From JAAZMA01 sp036720245 (lineage in GTDB: Bacteria; Bacillota; Clostridia; Tissierellales; Tepidimicrobiaceae): a DNA stretch of 22,716 nucleotides. Shown here in pieces: positions 7,461 to 14,378 of the stretch (position 1 is the stretch's first letter; the number at the start of each line of letters is the position of its first letter). The position numbers and the translations under genes were made by a program. The stretch is from NCBI GenBank assembly GCA_036720245.1, contig DAIMNI010000034.1, forward strand, positions 1-22,716, read 5' to 3'. Below the pieces are notes generated by a model. That model was not told the origin of the DNA, ran no database searches, and saw only the letters and a program-made list of their open reading frames with translations.

Positions 7461-7489
7461 AATATAACATAAGCTTATTCAATTGACAA
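7461..7489 (-). promoter_or_regulatory. Promoter of ecfA1-ecfA2-ecfT-truA
   Basis: The minus strand has TTGTCA (7484-7489), a 17-nt spacer ending in TGT, and TATATT (7461-7466), which is an extended -10 arrangement. Start would be near 7454, giving a leader of about 28 nt before ecfA1. The -35 hexamer lies inside the AATTGACAATTG repeat. Confidence 0.6.
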
Positions 7490-7512
7490 TTGATAATTGA
7501 CAATTGTCAATT
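7481..7512. repeat. AATTGACAATTG direct repeat with 18-bp perfect palindrome
   Basis: The 12-mer AATTGACAATTG occurs at 7481-7492 and again at 7495-7506. The second copy extends to AATTGACAATTGTCAATT (7495-7512), an 18-bp perfect palindrome. From memory, strings of this kind recur as dispersed intergenic repeats in several bacterial groups; that is not checked here. Confidence 0.7.
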
Positions 7513-7517
7513 AAAAT

Positions 7518-7547
7518 CGAGATCCTTCGCTTACGCTCAGGATGACA
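7518..7547. repeat. Short dispersed-type repeat, GATCCTTCGCTTACGCTCAG core
   Basis: This GC-richer 30-mer, with ATCCT and AGGAT as short inverted ends around a CGCTTACG centre, differs in composition from the AT-rich surroundings. It resembles a repeat type (the 'CCTTCGCT..GCTCAGGATGACA' string) that I recall from intergenic regions of many genomes. Identity as a repeat family is an inference; only one copy is in this window. Confidence 0.45.
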
Positions 7548-7553
7548 GAAGCC

Positions 7554-7645
7554 AAATGAAGGGGACAGTCCCCAATGTTTGATTTCAAATGAAAGGCTCT
7601 GCATACCTATTGAATAGATATAAGTAAGGACTGTCCCTTTCATTT
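7554..7645. repeat. 92-bp element with 18-bp terminal inverted repeats around GGGACAGTCC
   Basis: The left end AAATGAAGGGGACAGTCC (7554-7571) and the right end GGACTGTCCCTTTCATTT (7628-7645) are inverted repeats with a single mismatch. The left end also contains the small hairpin GGGGAC-A-GTCCCC (7561-7573). An internal TTCAAATGAAAGG (7584-7596) repeats part of the end sequence. There is no reading frame inside. The form fits a miniature element or a REP/BIME-like unit mobilised in trans by an IS200-like REP-associated transposase; none is in the window. Confidence 0.6.
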
Positions 7646-7651
7646 GAATTG

Positions 7652-7683
7652 AAAAAAGGGACTAAGTGTTTATACTTAATCCC
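7652..7683 (-). terminator. Intrinsic terminator of the ribosomal superoperon
   Basis: On the minus strand GGGATTAAGT (7683-7674), a 6-nt loop ATAAAC and ACTTAGTCCC (7667-7658) form a 10-bp stem with one G-U pair, followed by six T (7657-7652). It begins 8 nt after the rplQ stop codon. Confidence 0.92.
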
Positions 7684-7690
7684 CCACCCT

Positions 7691-8032
7691 TTATACTAAT
7701 TCTAAGATGGCCATTTCAGCACCATCACCTCTACGGGGACCTAGTTTTAATACTCTAGTGTATCCGCCATTTCTATCTTCATATTCTGGTGCTATTTCTT
7801 CAAATAATTTGGTTACAACAGTTTCATCATATATATATGCTAAAACTTGCCTTCTAGCATGTAAATCGCCTCTTTTAGCAAGAGTGATCATTTTTTCAGC
7901 CATTCTTTGTGTTTCCTTTGCTTTATGCACTGTGGTTTCAATTCTGCCATTTTTAAATAACGATGTTACTTGATTTCTAAGCATTGCATTTCTATGAGCA
8001 GTAGGGCGACCAAGTTTTCTAAGTGTTGCCAT
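7691..8032 (-). CDS. rplQ: 50S ribosomal protein L17
   Basis: The 113-residue product has the L17 pattern RKLGRPTAHRNAMLRNQVTSL at the N-terminus, ETTVHKAKETQRMAEKMITLAKRGDL in the middle and YTRVLKLGPRRGDGAEMAILEL at the end. It sits near the peptide exit of the 50S subunit. It is the last gene of the alpha segment, 21 nt after rpoA, and is followed at once by a strong terminator. Confidence 0.98.
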   Translation of the reverse strand: MATLRKLGRPTAHRNAMLRNQVTSLFKNGRIETTVHKAKETQRMAEKMITLAKRGDLHARRQVLAYIYDETVVTKLFEEIAPEYEDRNGGYTRVLKLGPRRGDGAEMAILELV

Positions 8033-8053
8033 ATATATCCCTCCTTCTTGCCT

Positions 8054-9001
8054 TTACTCATCACTTTTCCTTAAAGATAGATCTAATTCAGCTAATTTAG
8101 CTTGAACCTCTTCCAGGGACTTTTTACCCAAGTTTCTTACTTTCATCATATCTTCTTCAGTTTTTTGGATTAGTTCATCCACTGTATTAATACCGGCTCT
8201 CTTTAGACAATTATAGGATCTAACTGAAAGATCTAATTCTTCAACTGTCATTTCCAAGACTTTTTCTTTTTGATCTTCTTCTTTTTCAACCATTATTTCT
8301 ACATCATTTACATGTTCTGTTAAATATATAAATAAATCTAAATGTTCTGTTAAGGTTTTTGCTCCTAATGATGTTGCTTCATCTGGTTTCATAGTGCCAT
8401 TAGTCCATACTTCAAGAGTTAATTTGTCGTAATCTGTAATCTGTTCCACCCTTGTGTTTTCAACTAGAAAATTAACTTTTTTTACAGGAGTAAATGAAGA
8501 GTCTACAGGTATAACTCCTATAGCCTGATCCTCTCTTTTATTTCTTTCAGCGACATAATATCCTCTGCCCTTTATCATTTCTAATTCCATATATAGTTCT
8601 CCATCCTCGTTAATGGTAGCTATATATAAATCCTTATTTATGATTTCCACATCTGGGCCTGTAATAATATCCCCTGCTGTTACAATTTGAGGACCTTTTG
8701 CCTCTAATCTTAATATAACAGGTTCATCACAGTACATTTTAGCTGCTATATCCTTTATATTTAAAATAATTTCTGGAACATCTTCTAATACGCCTGGTAT
8801 AGTTGAAAACTCATGTAATACATCTTGAAACTTAATGGAAGATACTGCAGCTCCTGGTAGGGAGGATAAAAGCACTCTTCTCATGCTATTTCCTAAAGTA
8901 GTGCCAAATCCCCTTTCTAAAGGTTCTACAACAAACTTTCCATAAGTGTTATCCTCACTTATTTCCACAATCTCTATTCTTGGCTTTTCAAATCCTATCA
9001 T
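8054..9001 (-). CDS. rpoA: DNA-directed RNA polymerase alpha subunit
   Basis: The product dimerises to nucleate RNA polymerase assembly and contacts UP elements and activators through its C-terminal domain. The N-terminal domain shows GKFVVEPLERGFGTTLGNSMRRVLLSSLPG and the C-terminal domain shows ELDLSVRSYNCLKRAGINTVDEL and MMKVRNLGKKSLEEV. I choose ATG at 9001 (MIGFEKPRIEIVEIS, 315 residues): it lies 9 nt from the GGAGGG site (9011-9016) and matches the family N-terminus. The ATG two codons upstream (9007) is only 3 nt from that site. A possible internal promoter lies in the 65-nt gap after rpsD. Confidence 0.98.
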   Translation of the reverse strand: MIGFEKPRIEIVEISEDNTYGKFVVEPLERGFGTTLGNSMRRVLLSSLPGAAVSSIKFQDVLHEFSTIPGVLEDVPEIILNIKDIAAKMYCDEPVILRLEAKGPQIVTAGDIITGPDVEIINKDLYIATINEDGELYMELEMIKGRGYYVAERNKREDQAIGVIPVDSSFTPVKKVNFLVENTRVEQITDYDKLTLEVWTNGTMKPDEATSLGAKTLTEHLDLFIYLTEHVNDVEIMVEKEEDQKEKVLEMTVEELDLSVRSYNCLKRAGINTVDELIQKTEEDMMKVRNLGKKSLEEVQAKLAELDLSLRKSDE

Positions 9002-9056
9002 TAACATTAACCCTCCTTATATTTAGTATTATTAAAGGACGAGGGCAACTGATTCT

Positions 9057-9086
9057 ATTATAGATATTATTTAGAATATAACTCAA
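9057..9086 (-). promoter_or_regulatory. Possible internal promoter before rpoA
   Basis: The minus strand has a perfect TATAAT (9057-9062) with TTGAGT (9081-9086) 18 nt upstream, overlapping the end of rpsD. It would give extra rpoA-rplQ transcripts from about 9050. The -35 is 4/6 and lies in coding sequence, so this is tentative. Confidence 0.35.
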
Positions 9087-9690
9087 CTATTAAGTGTTCT
9101 TCTATTGGAATATCAATATCTTCTCTAGCTGGTTCGGCTACTATCCTACCTTTTAATTCATCAGGACTAATTTCTAGCCAGGGTACTGTATTACCCCTAT
9201 GATTTTCTACTAATTCCTTAAATTTAGGACTATTTTTAGATTTAGCCTTTACTTCAACTTCATCTCCTACTTTCATAGTAGAGGATGGTATATCTACCTT
9301 TATGCCATTTACTAGAAAATGTCCATGGGTAACTAATTGTCTTGCCTCTGCCCTAGATTCTGCATAACCCATTCTATATACTACATTGTCTAATCTAAGT
9401 TCTAGTAATTTTAATAAGTTTTCCCCAGTAATACCATGCATTCTATCTGCCATATTGAAATATTTTCTCATTTGAGATTCTTGAATTCCATAAAATCTAC
9501 GAACTTTTTGCTTTTCTCTTAACTGTAATCCATATTCAGTTACTTTCTTTCTAGACTGCCCATGTTGTCCTGGTGCATAATTTCTCTTTGCAACTGGACA
9601 TTTATCTGTATAGCATTTATCTCCTTTTAAATATAATTTCTGCCCTTCCCGTCTGCATAATCTACATACTGGACCTGTATATCTTGCCAT
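9067..9690 (-). CDS. rpsD: 30S ribosomal protein S4, zinc-binding form
   Basis: The 207-residue product starts MARYTGPVCRLCRREG at ATG 9690, with GGAGGTG about 10 nt upstream; an in-frame extension further upstream overlaps rpsK and lacks its own site. Four cysteines (9, 12, 26, 31) form the zinc-binding N-terminus of the C+ type of S4. An S4 RNA-binding domain follows (LELRLDNVVYRMGYAESRAEARQLVTHGHFLVNG). S4 is a primary 16S rRNA binder. It lies 19 nt after rpsK, as in the alpha operons of Clostridia; in B. subtilis rpsD is elsewhere. Confidence 0.97.
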   Translation of the reverse strand: MARYTGPVCRLCRREGQKLYLKGDKCYTDKCPVAKRNYAPGQHGQSRKKVTEYGLQLREKQKVRRFYGIQESQMRKYFNMADRMHGITGENLLKLLELRLDNVVYRMGYAESRAEARQLVTHGHFLVNGIKVDIPSSTMKVGDEVEVKAKSKNSPKFKELVENHRGNTVPWLEISPDELKGRIVAEPAREDIDIPIEEHLIVELYSK

Positions 9691-9709
9691 TTCCTTTACA
9701 CCTCCTATA

Positions 9710-10108
9710 TTAAACCCTTCTACGTTTTGGTGGTCTACAACCATTATGTGGTATTGGGGTAGTATCCTTAATTAAATTTACCTCTAAGCCTGAGGCCTGT
9801 AAAGATCTAATTGCAGCTTCTCTGCCAGATCCTGGTCCCTTAACATATACTTCTACTGATTTTAAACCATGTTCCATAGCTTTTTTAGCTGCCTCTTCTG
9901 CAGCTTGCTGTGCTGCAAAGGGTGTGGATTTCCTTGAACCTCTAAATCCTAATTGCCCTGCGCTAGCCCAAGATATAACATTACCTTGCAAATCAGTTAA
10001 TGTTACCATTGTATTGTTAAAGGTGGATGAAATATGAGCCTGACCTCTTTCTATGTTTTTTCTTTCTCTTTTTCTTACACGAGTAGTTTTACTCTTTTTA
10101 GTTGCCAA
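9710..10108 (-). CDS. rpsK: 30S ribosomal protein S11
   Basis: The 132-residue product has GQAHISSTFNNTMVTLTDLQGN, the KKAMEHGLKSVEVYVKGPGSGRE core and the strongly conserved C-terminus TPIPHNGCRPPKRRRV. It forms part of the platform near the mRNA exit. The start is TTG (10106-10108) reading M-ATKKSKTTRVRKRE, 7 nt after the GGAGGG site; no ATG is available in the conserved N-terminus. Confidence 0.97.
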   Translation of the reverse strand: MATKKSKTTRVRKRERKNIERGQAHISSTFNNTMVTLTDLQGNVISWASAGQLGFRGSRKSTPFAAQQAAEEAAKKAMEHGLKSVEVYVKGPGSGREAAIRSLQASGLEVNLIKDTTPIPHNGCRPPKRRRV

Positions 10109-10126
10109 TTTCCTTCCCTCCTTTCA

Positions 10127-10495
10127 CTATTTCTTACCTTTTTTTCCGACTTGTCTCTTAGGACCTTTGCAAGTTCTTGCATTAGTTTTAGTTCTTTGAC
10201 CTCTAGATGGCAATCCTCTTCTGTGTCTCATGCCTCTATAGCAACCAATTTCTCTTAATCTCTTTTGATTTAACGCAACATCTCTTCTTAAATCCCCTTC
10301 AACATGGTATTCATCTATAATACCTCTTAGAGTGTTTACTTCAGCTTCAGTTAAATCCTTTACTCTTGTATTTGGTTCCACATTGGCCTTTTGTAATATT
10401 TCATTTGATCTAGATCTACCTATTCCGTATATATAGGTTAGTCCAATTTCTACCCTTTTATCCCTTGGCAAATCTACGCCTGCAATTCTAGCCAT
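10127..10495 (-). CDS. rpsM: 30S ribosomal protein S13
   Basis: The 122-residue product begins MARIAGVDLPRDKRVEIGLTYIYGIG and carries the helix-two-turn-helix and the basic tail with MRHRRGLPSRGQRTKTNARTCKGP. It sits in the head of the 30S subunit and contacts P-site tRNA and, through inter-subunit bridges, L5. It starts the alpha segment 35 nt after rpmJ. Confidence 0.98.
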   Translation of the reverse strand: MARIAGVDLPRDKRVEIGLTYIYGIGRSRSNEILQKANVEPNTRVKDLTEAEVNTLRGIIDEYHVEGDLRRDVALNQKRLREIGCYRGMRHRRGLPSRGQRTKTNARTCKGPKRQVGKKGKK

Positions 10496-10530
10496 TATCT
10501 ATCTACACCTCCTAATGTCTATATATAAAC

Positions 10531-10644
10531 CTAACCTTGTACTTGCTTATGTTTTGGATTTTCGCAAATTACCATTACTTTACCTTTTCGTCTGATAATC
10601 TTGCATTTTTCACACATCTTTTTTACTGATGGTCTAACTTTCAT
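10531..10644 (-). CDS. rpmJ: 50S ribosomal protein L36, zinc-binding form
   Basis: Translating the minus strand from ATG 10642-10644 gives a 37-residue protein, MKVRPSVKKMCEKCKIIRRK followed by GKVMVICENPKHKQVQG, ending in TAG at 10531. It has the full L36 length and the zinc ribbon Cys11-Cys14-Cys27-His32. It lies between infA (16 nt) and rpsM (35 nt) in the standard order. Confidence 0.98.
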   Translation of the reverse strand: MKVRPSVKKMCEKCKIIRRKGKVMVICENPKHKQVQG

Positions 10645-10660
10645 TTAAATCCCTCCTATG

Positions 10661-10879
10661 CTACTTGTTTCGCCAGGTAATTCTTCCCCTAGTTAAATCA
10701 TAGGGTGATAATTCTACCGTTACCCTATCTCCAGGGAGTATTCTAATATAATTCATCCTTAATTTTCCAGAAATATGTGCCAATATTTCATGGCCATTTT
10801 CTAATTTCACTTTAAATATGGCGTTTGGCAAGGCATCCACTACAGTACCTTCCACTTCAATAATATCTTTTTTAGACAT
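10661..10879 (-). CDS. infA: Translation initiation factor IF-1
   Basis: This 72-residue OB-fold (S1-type) protein shows MSKKDIIEVEGTVVDALPNA, FKVKLENGHEILAHISGKLRMNYIRILPGDRV and SPYDLTRGRITWR. It binds the 30S A site and works with IF-2 and IF-3 in initiation. It follows the KOW-protein gene by 28 nt and precedes rpmJ by 16 nt. Confidence 0.98.
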   Translation of the reverse strand: MSKKDIIEVEGTVVDALPNAIFKVKLENGHEILAHISGKLRMNYIRILPGDRVTVELSPYDLTRGRITWRNK

Positions 10880-10907
10880 TAAATTATCGAACCTCCTATT
10901 CCTCGTT

Positions 10908-11189
10908 TTAATAACTCTTATTGAAAGGTTCTAGCAATTTTCTAATATAGGCATTATTTATTTTTAGATTGTTTTCCTGCTTATATTCCAGTTCTTTTAA
11001 TACTGCATTATAAACAGTCAAATGTTTTATCTTTTTTTTCTTTGGATTATCTAATTTTCTTATATCGCCATCCACTATTAAAACATGGCTTTCATCTAGT
11101 ATTTCTAATACTAAAAAAATATTGCCTTTATCCCTACCAGCTCTGGACTTAACCACCTGTCCTACGACTATATCCCTAGTCGAATCCAT
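10908..11189 (-). CDS. KOW-domain RNA-binding protein, L14e/L27e-like
   Basis: The product is a 93-residue basic protein whose first half reads VVGQVVKSRAGRDKGNIFLV and then SHVLIVDGDIRKLDNPKKKK, a KOW motif like the archaeal/eukaryotic L14e-L27e group. A second half of about 35 residues is helical and less conserved. I choose ATG at 11189 because AGAGGTG (11196-11202) lies 6 nt upstream; the alternative GTG three codons earlier overlaps that site. Homologues occupy this slot before infA in many Bacillota, but the function is not established; a ribosome-associated role is inferred from the fold and context. Confidence 0.8.
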   Translation of the reverse strand: MDSTRDIVVGQVVKSRAGRDKGNIFLVLEILDESHVLIVDGDIRKLDNPKKKKIKHLTVYNAVLKELEYKQENNLKINNAYIRKLLEPFNKSY

Positions 11190-11227
11190 AGAGTTCACCT
11201 CTTTACTGGCATATTATTAATTAATTG

Positions 11228-11249
11228 GAGAAAGGCAATTGCCTTTCTC
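11228..11249. repeat. 22-bp perfect palindrome between adk and the KOW gene
   Basis: GAGAAAGGC (11228-11236), AATT and GCCTTTCTC (11241-11249) form a 9-bp stem with a 4-nt loop, or a 22-bp duplex palindrome. No T-run follows on the minus strand, so it is not a standard intrinsic terminator. A weak promoter-like pair (TTGCCT at 11233-11238 and TAATAT at 11211-11216, 16-nt spacer) overlaps it, which would make it operator-like. Confidence 0.6.
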
Positions 11250-11254
11250 TAAAA

Positions 11255-11908
11255 CTATTCTTCTAAAGCCTTTACAATTTCTTCAAATAATAGTTTTTTA
11301 TCTTTTGAGCCATCTATATTTAATATTAACCCTTTTTCACTATAATAATCAATTAAAGGTTCAGTTTGTTTGTGATATACTTCAATTCTTTTCCCCACAG
11401 TTTCTACTGTATCATCATCTCTTTGATAAAGTTTACCACCACAATTATCACAAATTCCTTCTTCTTTTGAAGGAGTAAATTTAATATGGTAAACTGCTCC
11501 ACAGTCCTTACATATTCTTCTTCCGATGGCTCTTTCTATTAAAATTTCATTTTCCACCTCTAGATTGATTACTTTATCTAGTTTTAAACCCATTTTAGAA
11601 AGAACACTGTCTAGTGTCTCTCCTTGATTTAAAGTTCTTGGAAATCCATCTAATAAAAAGCCATTTTTGCAATCCTCTTTTTGAAGTCTATCTTCTACAA
11701 TGGATATTACTAATTCATCTGGAACTAGTAAGCCTTTATCCATGTATTCTTTAGCTTTTTCCCCTAATTCTGTTTGATTTTTAATATTTTCTCTGAATAT
11801 ATCTCCAGTTGATATATGAGGTATATTATATTTTCCAACTATAGCTGATGCTTGAGTTCCCTTGCCTGCACCAGGAGGCCCAAGTAAAATTAGTCTCAAT
11901 ATATTCAT
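11255..11908 (-). CDS. adk: Adenylate kinase, zinc-binding long form
   Basis: The 217-residue enzyme interconverts ATP + AMP and 2 ADP. It shows the P-loop GPPGAGKGT (10-18), the AMP-binding STGDIFREN and LLDGFPRT stretches, and a LID domain with four zinc-ligand cysteines at 133, 136, 153 and 156, typical of Gram-positive Adk. It lies 22 nt after secY. In most Bacillota map follows adk; here 65 noncoding nt with a palindrome follow. Confidence 0.98.
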   Translation of the reverse strand: MNILRLILLGPPGAGKGTQASAIVGKYNIPHISTGDIFRENIKNQTELGEKAKEYMDKGLLVPDELVISIVEDRLQKEDCKNGFLLDGFPRTLNQGETLDSVLSKMGLKLDKVINLEVENEILIERAIGRRICKDCGAVYHIKFTPSKEEGICDNCGGKLYQRDDDTVETVGKRIEVYHKQTEPLIDYYSEKGLILNIDGSKDKKLLFEEIVKALEE

Positions 11909-11930
11909 CTCCTATAGTTTTATTTTAGTT

Positions 11931-13205
11931 TTATTTTAAGAAACCTTTATAATGTCTCATTAACATTTGAGATTCTATTTGTTTTACTGTTTCAAGTGCC
12001 ACGCCTACTACAATTATTATAGCTGTTCCACCGAAATTAATATTTAGCTTAAATAAATGGGACAGTATAATTGGTAATGAAGCAATAAGTGCTAAGGATA
12101 ATCCTCCTACAAAAGTTATTCTAGATATAACTTTATTTAAATACTCTGATGTAGGTCTACCAGGTCTAATTCCTGGAATAAATCCACCATATTGCTGTAG
12201 GTTTTTAGCATATTCTACAGTGTTAAATTGAATGGCTGTATAAAAATAGGTAAAGAACATAATTAACAATACATTTAATATGGAATAAATCCATACTCCT
12301 ACAGTTCCTTGCACTGAAAAATATTTAGTTAGCCATTCTGAAGGCTGACCCTTAAAGAACAATACTAAAGTCTGTGGGAATGCCAATAATGAAGTTGAAA
12401 ATATTACAGGAATAACCCCGGACATAGAAACCTTTAAAGGTATATGGGTATTTTGTCCACCGTACATTTTTCTTCCAACTACTCTCTTTGCATATTGTAC
12501 AGGTATTCTTCTTTCCCCTTCTTGTAATGCTACTACTATTGCTATAATAATTAGAGCTATCGCTACAAATAAAATTAATTTTATTAAGGGTAATGCTCCA
12601 ACTTTTACTAATTGTATCGATTTAACTATTTCTGCAGGAATTCTAGATATAATTCCTACAAAGATGATTAATGAGATACCATTACCAATACCTCTATCTG
12701 TAATAAGATCCCCTATCCAAATTAAAAATGAAGTACCAGCTATTAAAGATACTATTATTATAGTGTTTTGTAAAAAACCTTCTGCTACTACCGCTCGACC
12801 GAAAAATCCTCTAGTCATAAATATAGCTTGAAAAGCTGCAAGACCTATACCAGCATATTTAGTCCATTTAGCAATTTTCTTTCTTCCTTCTTCCCCTTCC
12901 TTAGCTATTTCTTCTAGCTTTGGAATGGCAATAGTTAAAAGCTGTAGTATTATAGATGCAGTAACATATGGATATATATTTAGTGCAAATATACTAAAAT
13001 TACTAAAGGTACCTCCTGCCATTAGGTCTAAGAATTCTAATACTCCACCTTGACCTAATTCAAACATTTCTTTAATTATTTTCTTATCCATATAAGGTAC
13101 TGGTACACTAGAGCCAAGTCTAATAACTAATAGCATCAATATAGTAAAGATGATCTTCTTCCTAATTTCTGGTATTCTCCAAGCATTTTTTAGGGTTGAT
13201 AACAT
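11931..13205 (-). CDS. secY: Protein translocase subunit SecY
   Basis: The 424-residue polytopic protein forms the channel of the Sec translocon. It opens with LKNAWRIPEIRKKIIFTILML, shows the periplasmic/plug region LGQGGVLEFLDLMAGGTFSNFSIFALNIYPYVTASII, the RGIGNGISLIIF loop, QEGERRIPVQYAKR in a cytoplasmic loop, and GFIPGIRPGRPTSEYL before the last helices; ten membrane segments are expected from the hydrophobicity pattern. The ATG follows the rplO TAG with no gap, and GAGGTG within the end of rplO serves as its ribosome binding site. Confidence 0.97.
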   Translation of the reverse strand: MLSTLKNAWRIPEIRKKIIFTILMLLVIRLGSSVPVPYMDKKIIKEMFELGQGGVLEFLDLMAGGTFSNFSIFALNIYPYVTASIILQLLTIAIPKLEEIAKEGEEGRKKIAKWTKYAGIGLAAFQAIFMTRGFFGRAVVAEGFLQNTIIIVSLIAGTSFLIWIGDLITDRGIGNGISLIIFVGIISRIPAEIVKSIQLVKVGALPLIKLILFVAIALIIIAIVVALQEGERRIPVQYAKRVVGRKMYGGQNTHIPLKVSMSGVIPVIFSTSLLAFPQTLVLFFKGQPSEWLTKYFSVQGTVGVWIYSILNVLLIMFFTYFYTAIQFNTVEYAKNLQQYGGFIPGIRPGRPTSEYLNKVISRITFVGGLSLALIASLPIILSHLFKLNINFGGTAIIIVVGVALETVKQIESQMLMRHYKGFLK

Positions 13206-13649
13206 CTATATCACCTCTACCCTTCCCCCTGCAGCTTCAATTTTTTCAGCAGCTGTTTTGCTAAATTGATGAGCTTTTACAGTAAGTTTTTTTTCAATAC
13301 TTCCATTTCCCAATATTTTTACACCATCTACAATTTTCCCTCTTTTTAATAAACCTTCTTTAATTAGAAGTTCTGGTGTAATTACAGTTCCTTCTTCAAA
13401 TCTATTTAATTCACTTACATTTATAATAGCATATTCTTTAGCGAATATATTTGTAAAGCCACGTTTTGGCATTCTCCTCATTAAAGGCATTTGACCGCCT
13501 TCAAAGCCTGGTCTTACACCACCACCAGATCTAGATTTTTGACCACCAAGTCCTCTACCTGAAGTTTTCCCATGGCCTGAGCTTATGCCTCTACCTACTC
13601 TTTTACGTTCCTTTGATGGGACTTCAGGTTTTAAATCATGAAGTTTCAT
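13206..13649 (-). CDS. rplO: 50S ribosomal protein L15
   Basis: The 147-residue product has the glycine-rich basic N-terminal arm GRGISSGHGKTSGRGLGGQK and the MPLMRRMPKRGFTN segment, then a globular domain ending AAEKIEAAGGRVEVI. The arm threads into 23S rRNA. It abuts secY directly and lies 19 nt after rpmD. Confidence 0.98.
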   Translation of the reverse strand: MKLHDLKPEVPSKERKRVGRGISSGHGKTSGRGLGGQKSRSGGGVRPGFEGGQMPLMRRMPKRGFTNIFAKEYAIINVSELNRFEEGTVITPELLIKEGLLKRGKIVDGVKILGNGSIEKKLTVKAHQFSKTAAEKIEAAGGRVEVI

Positions 13650-13668
13650 TAGTACACCTCCTCAAAAT

Positions 13669-13842
13669 TTATTGTACTTCAACCATGTAGTCTACTTGAG
13701 CTATCATACCTCTGATTTGAGGGGTATCTTCTTTTTCCACTACCTGGCCAACTTTTTTAAATCCAAGAGCCTCAACGGTTTTCTTATGTTTTTCTGGTCT
13801 CCCAATGGGAGATTTGACCAATTTTATTTTTATCTTAGCCAT
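13669..13842 (-). CDS. rpmD: 50S ribosomal protein L30
   Basis: Minus-strand translation from ATG 13840-13842 gives 57 residues: MAKIKIKLVKSPIGRPEKHK, then KTVEALGFKKVGQVVEKEDT and PQIRGMIAQVDYMVEVQ, ending in TAA at 13669. Length and sequence are those of bacterial L30, and the position between rpsE (12 nt) and rplO (19 nt) is the standard one. Confidence 0.98.
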   Translation of the reverse strand: MAKIKIKLVKSPIGRPEKHKKTVEALGFKKVGQVVEKEDTPQIRGMIAQVDYMVEVQ

Positions 13843-13854
13843 TGTACTCCCCTC

Positions 13855-14361
13855 CTAACCTAATATTTCATCTACTGTTTTGCCTCTTAATTTGGCTACA
13901 TCTTCTGCTCTTTTTAAATTAGTTAAAGCATCCATAGTGGCATTTACTACATTTCTTGGATTATTTGAACCTAAAGATTTGGTTCTAATATCTTTAATTC
14001 CTGCTAACTCACATACCGCACGAACTGGTCCACCAGCACTTACTCCAGTACCTTCTTTAGATGGCTTAAGTAAAACTCTTCCCGCACCATATTCGCCAAT
14101 TATTTCATGAGGTATGGTAGTGCCAACTATTGGGATTTCTATAACGTGCTTTCTAGCATCTTGAATGGCTTTTCTAATAGCTTCAGGAACTTCTAATGCC
14201 TTTGCCATACCAACACCTACATGGCCATTTTCGTCTCCTACTACTACAAGAGCACTAAATCTAAAGTTTCTACCACCTTTTACAACCTTAGTTACACGGT
14301 TGATGCTTACAACTCTTTCTTTTAAATCCAATTCATTTGGATCTATATATGAACGTTCCAC
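13855..14361 (-). CDS. rpsE: 30S ribosomal protein S5
   Basis: The 168-residue product has the double-stranded-RNA-binding-like N-terminal domain (ERVVSINRVTKVVKGGRNFR, ALVVVGDENGHVGVGMAKA) and a C-terminal domain with GTGVSAGGPVRAVCELAGI. It acts in mRNA entry and decoding accuracy. The start is GTG (14359-14361, M-ERSYIDPNEL) 6 nt after GGAGGG. Confidence 0.97.
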   Translation of the reverse strand: MERSYIDPNELDLKERVVSINRVTKVVKGGRNFRFSALVVVGDENGHVGVGMAKALEVPEAIRKAIQDARKHVIEIPIVGTTIPHEIIGEYGAGRVLLKPSKEGTGVSAGGPVRAVCELAGIKDIRTKSLGSNNPRNVVNATMDALTNLKRAEDVAKLRGKTVDEILG

Positions 14362-14378
14362 TTATTTCCCTCCTTCGT

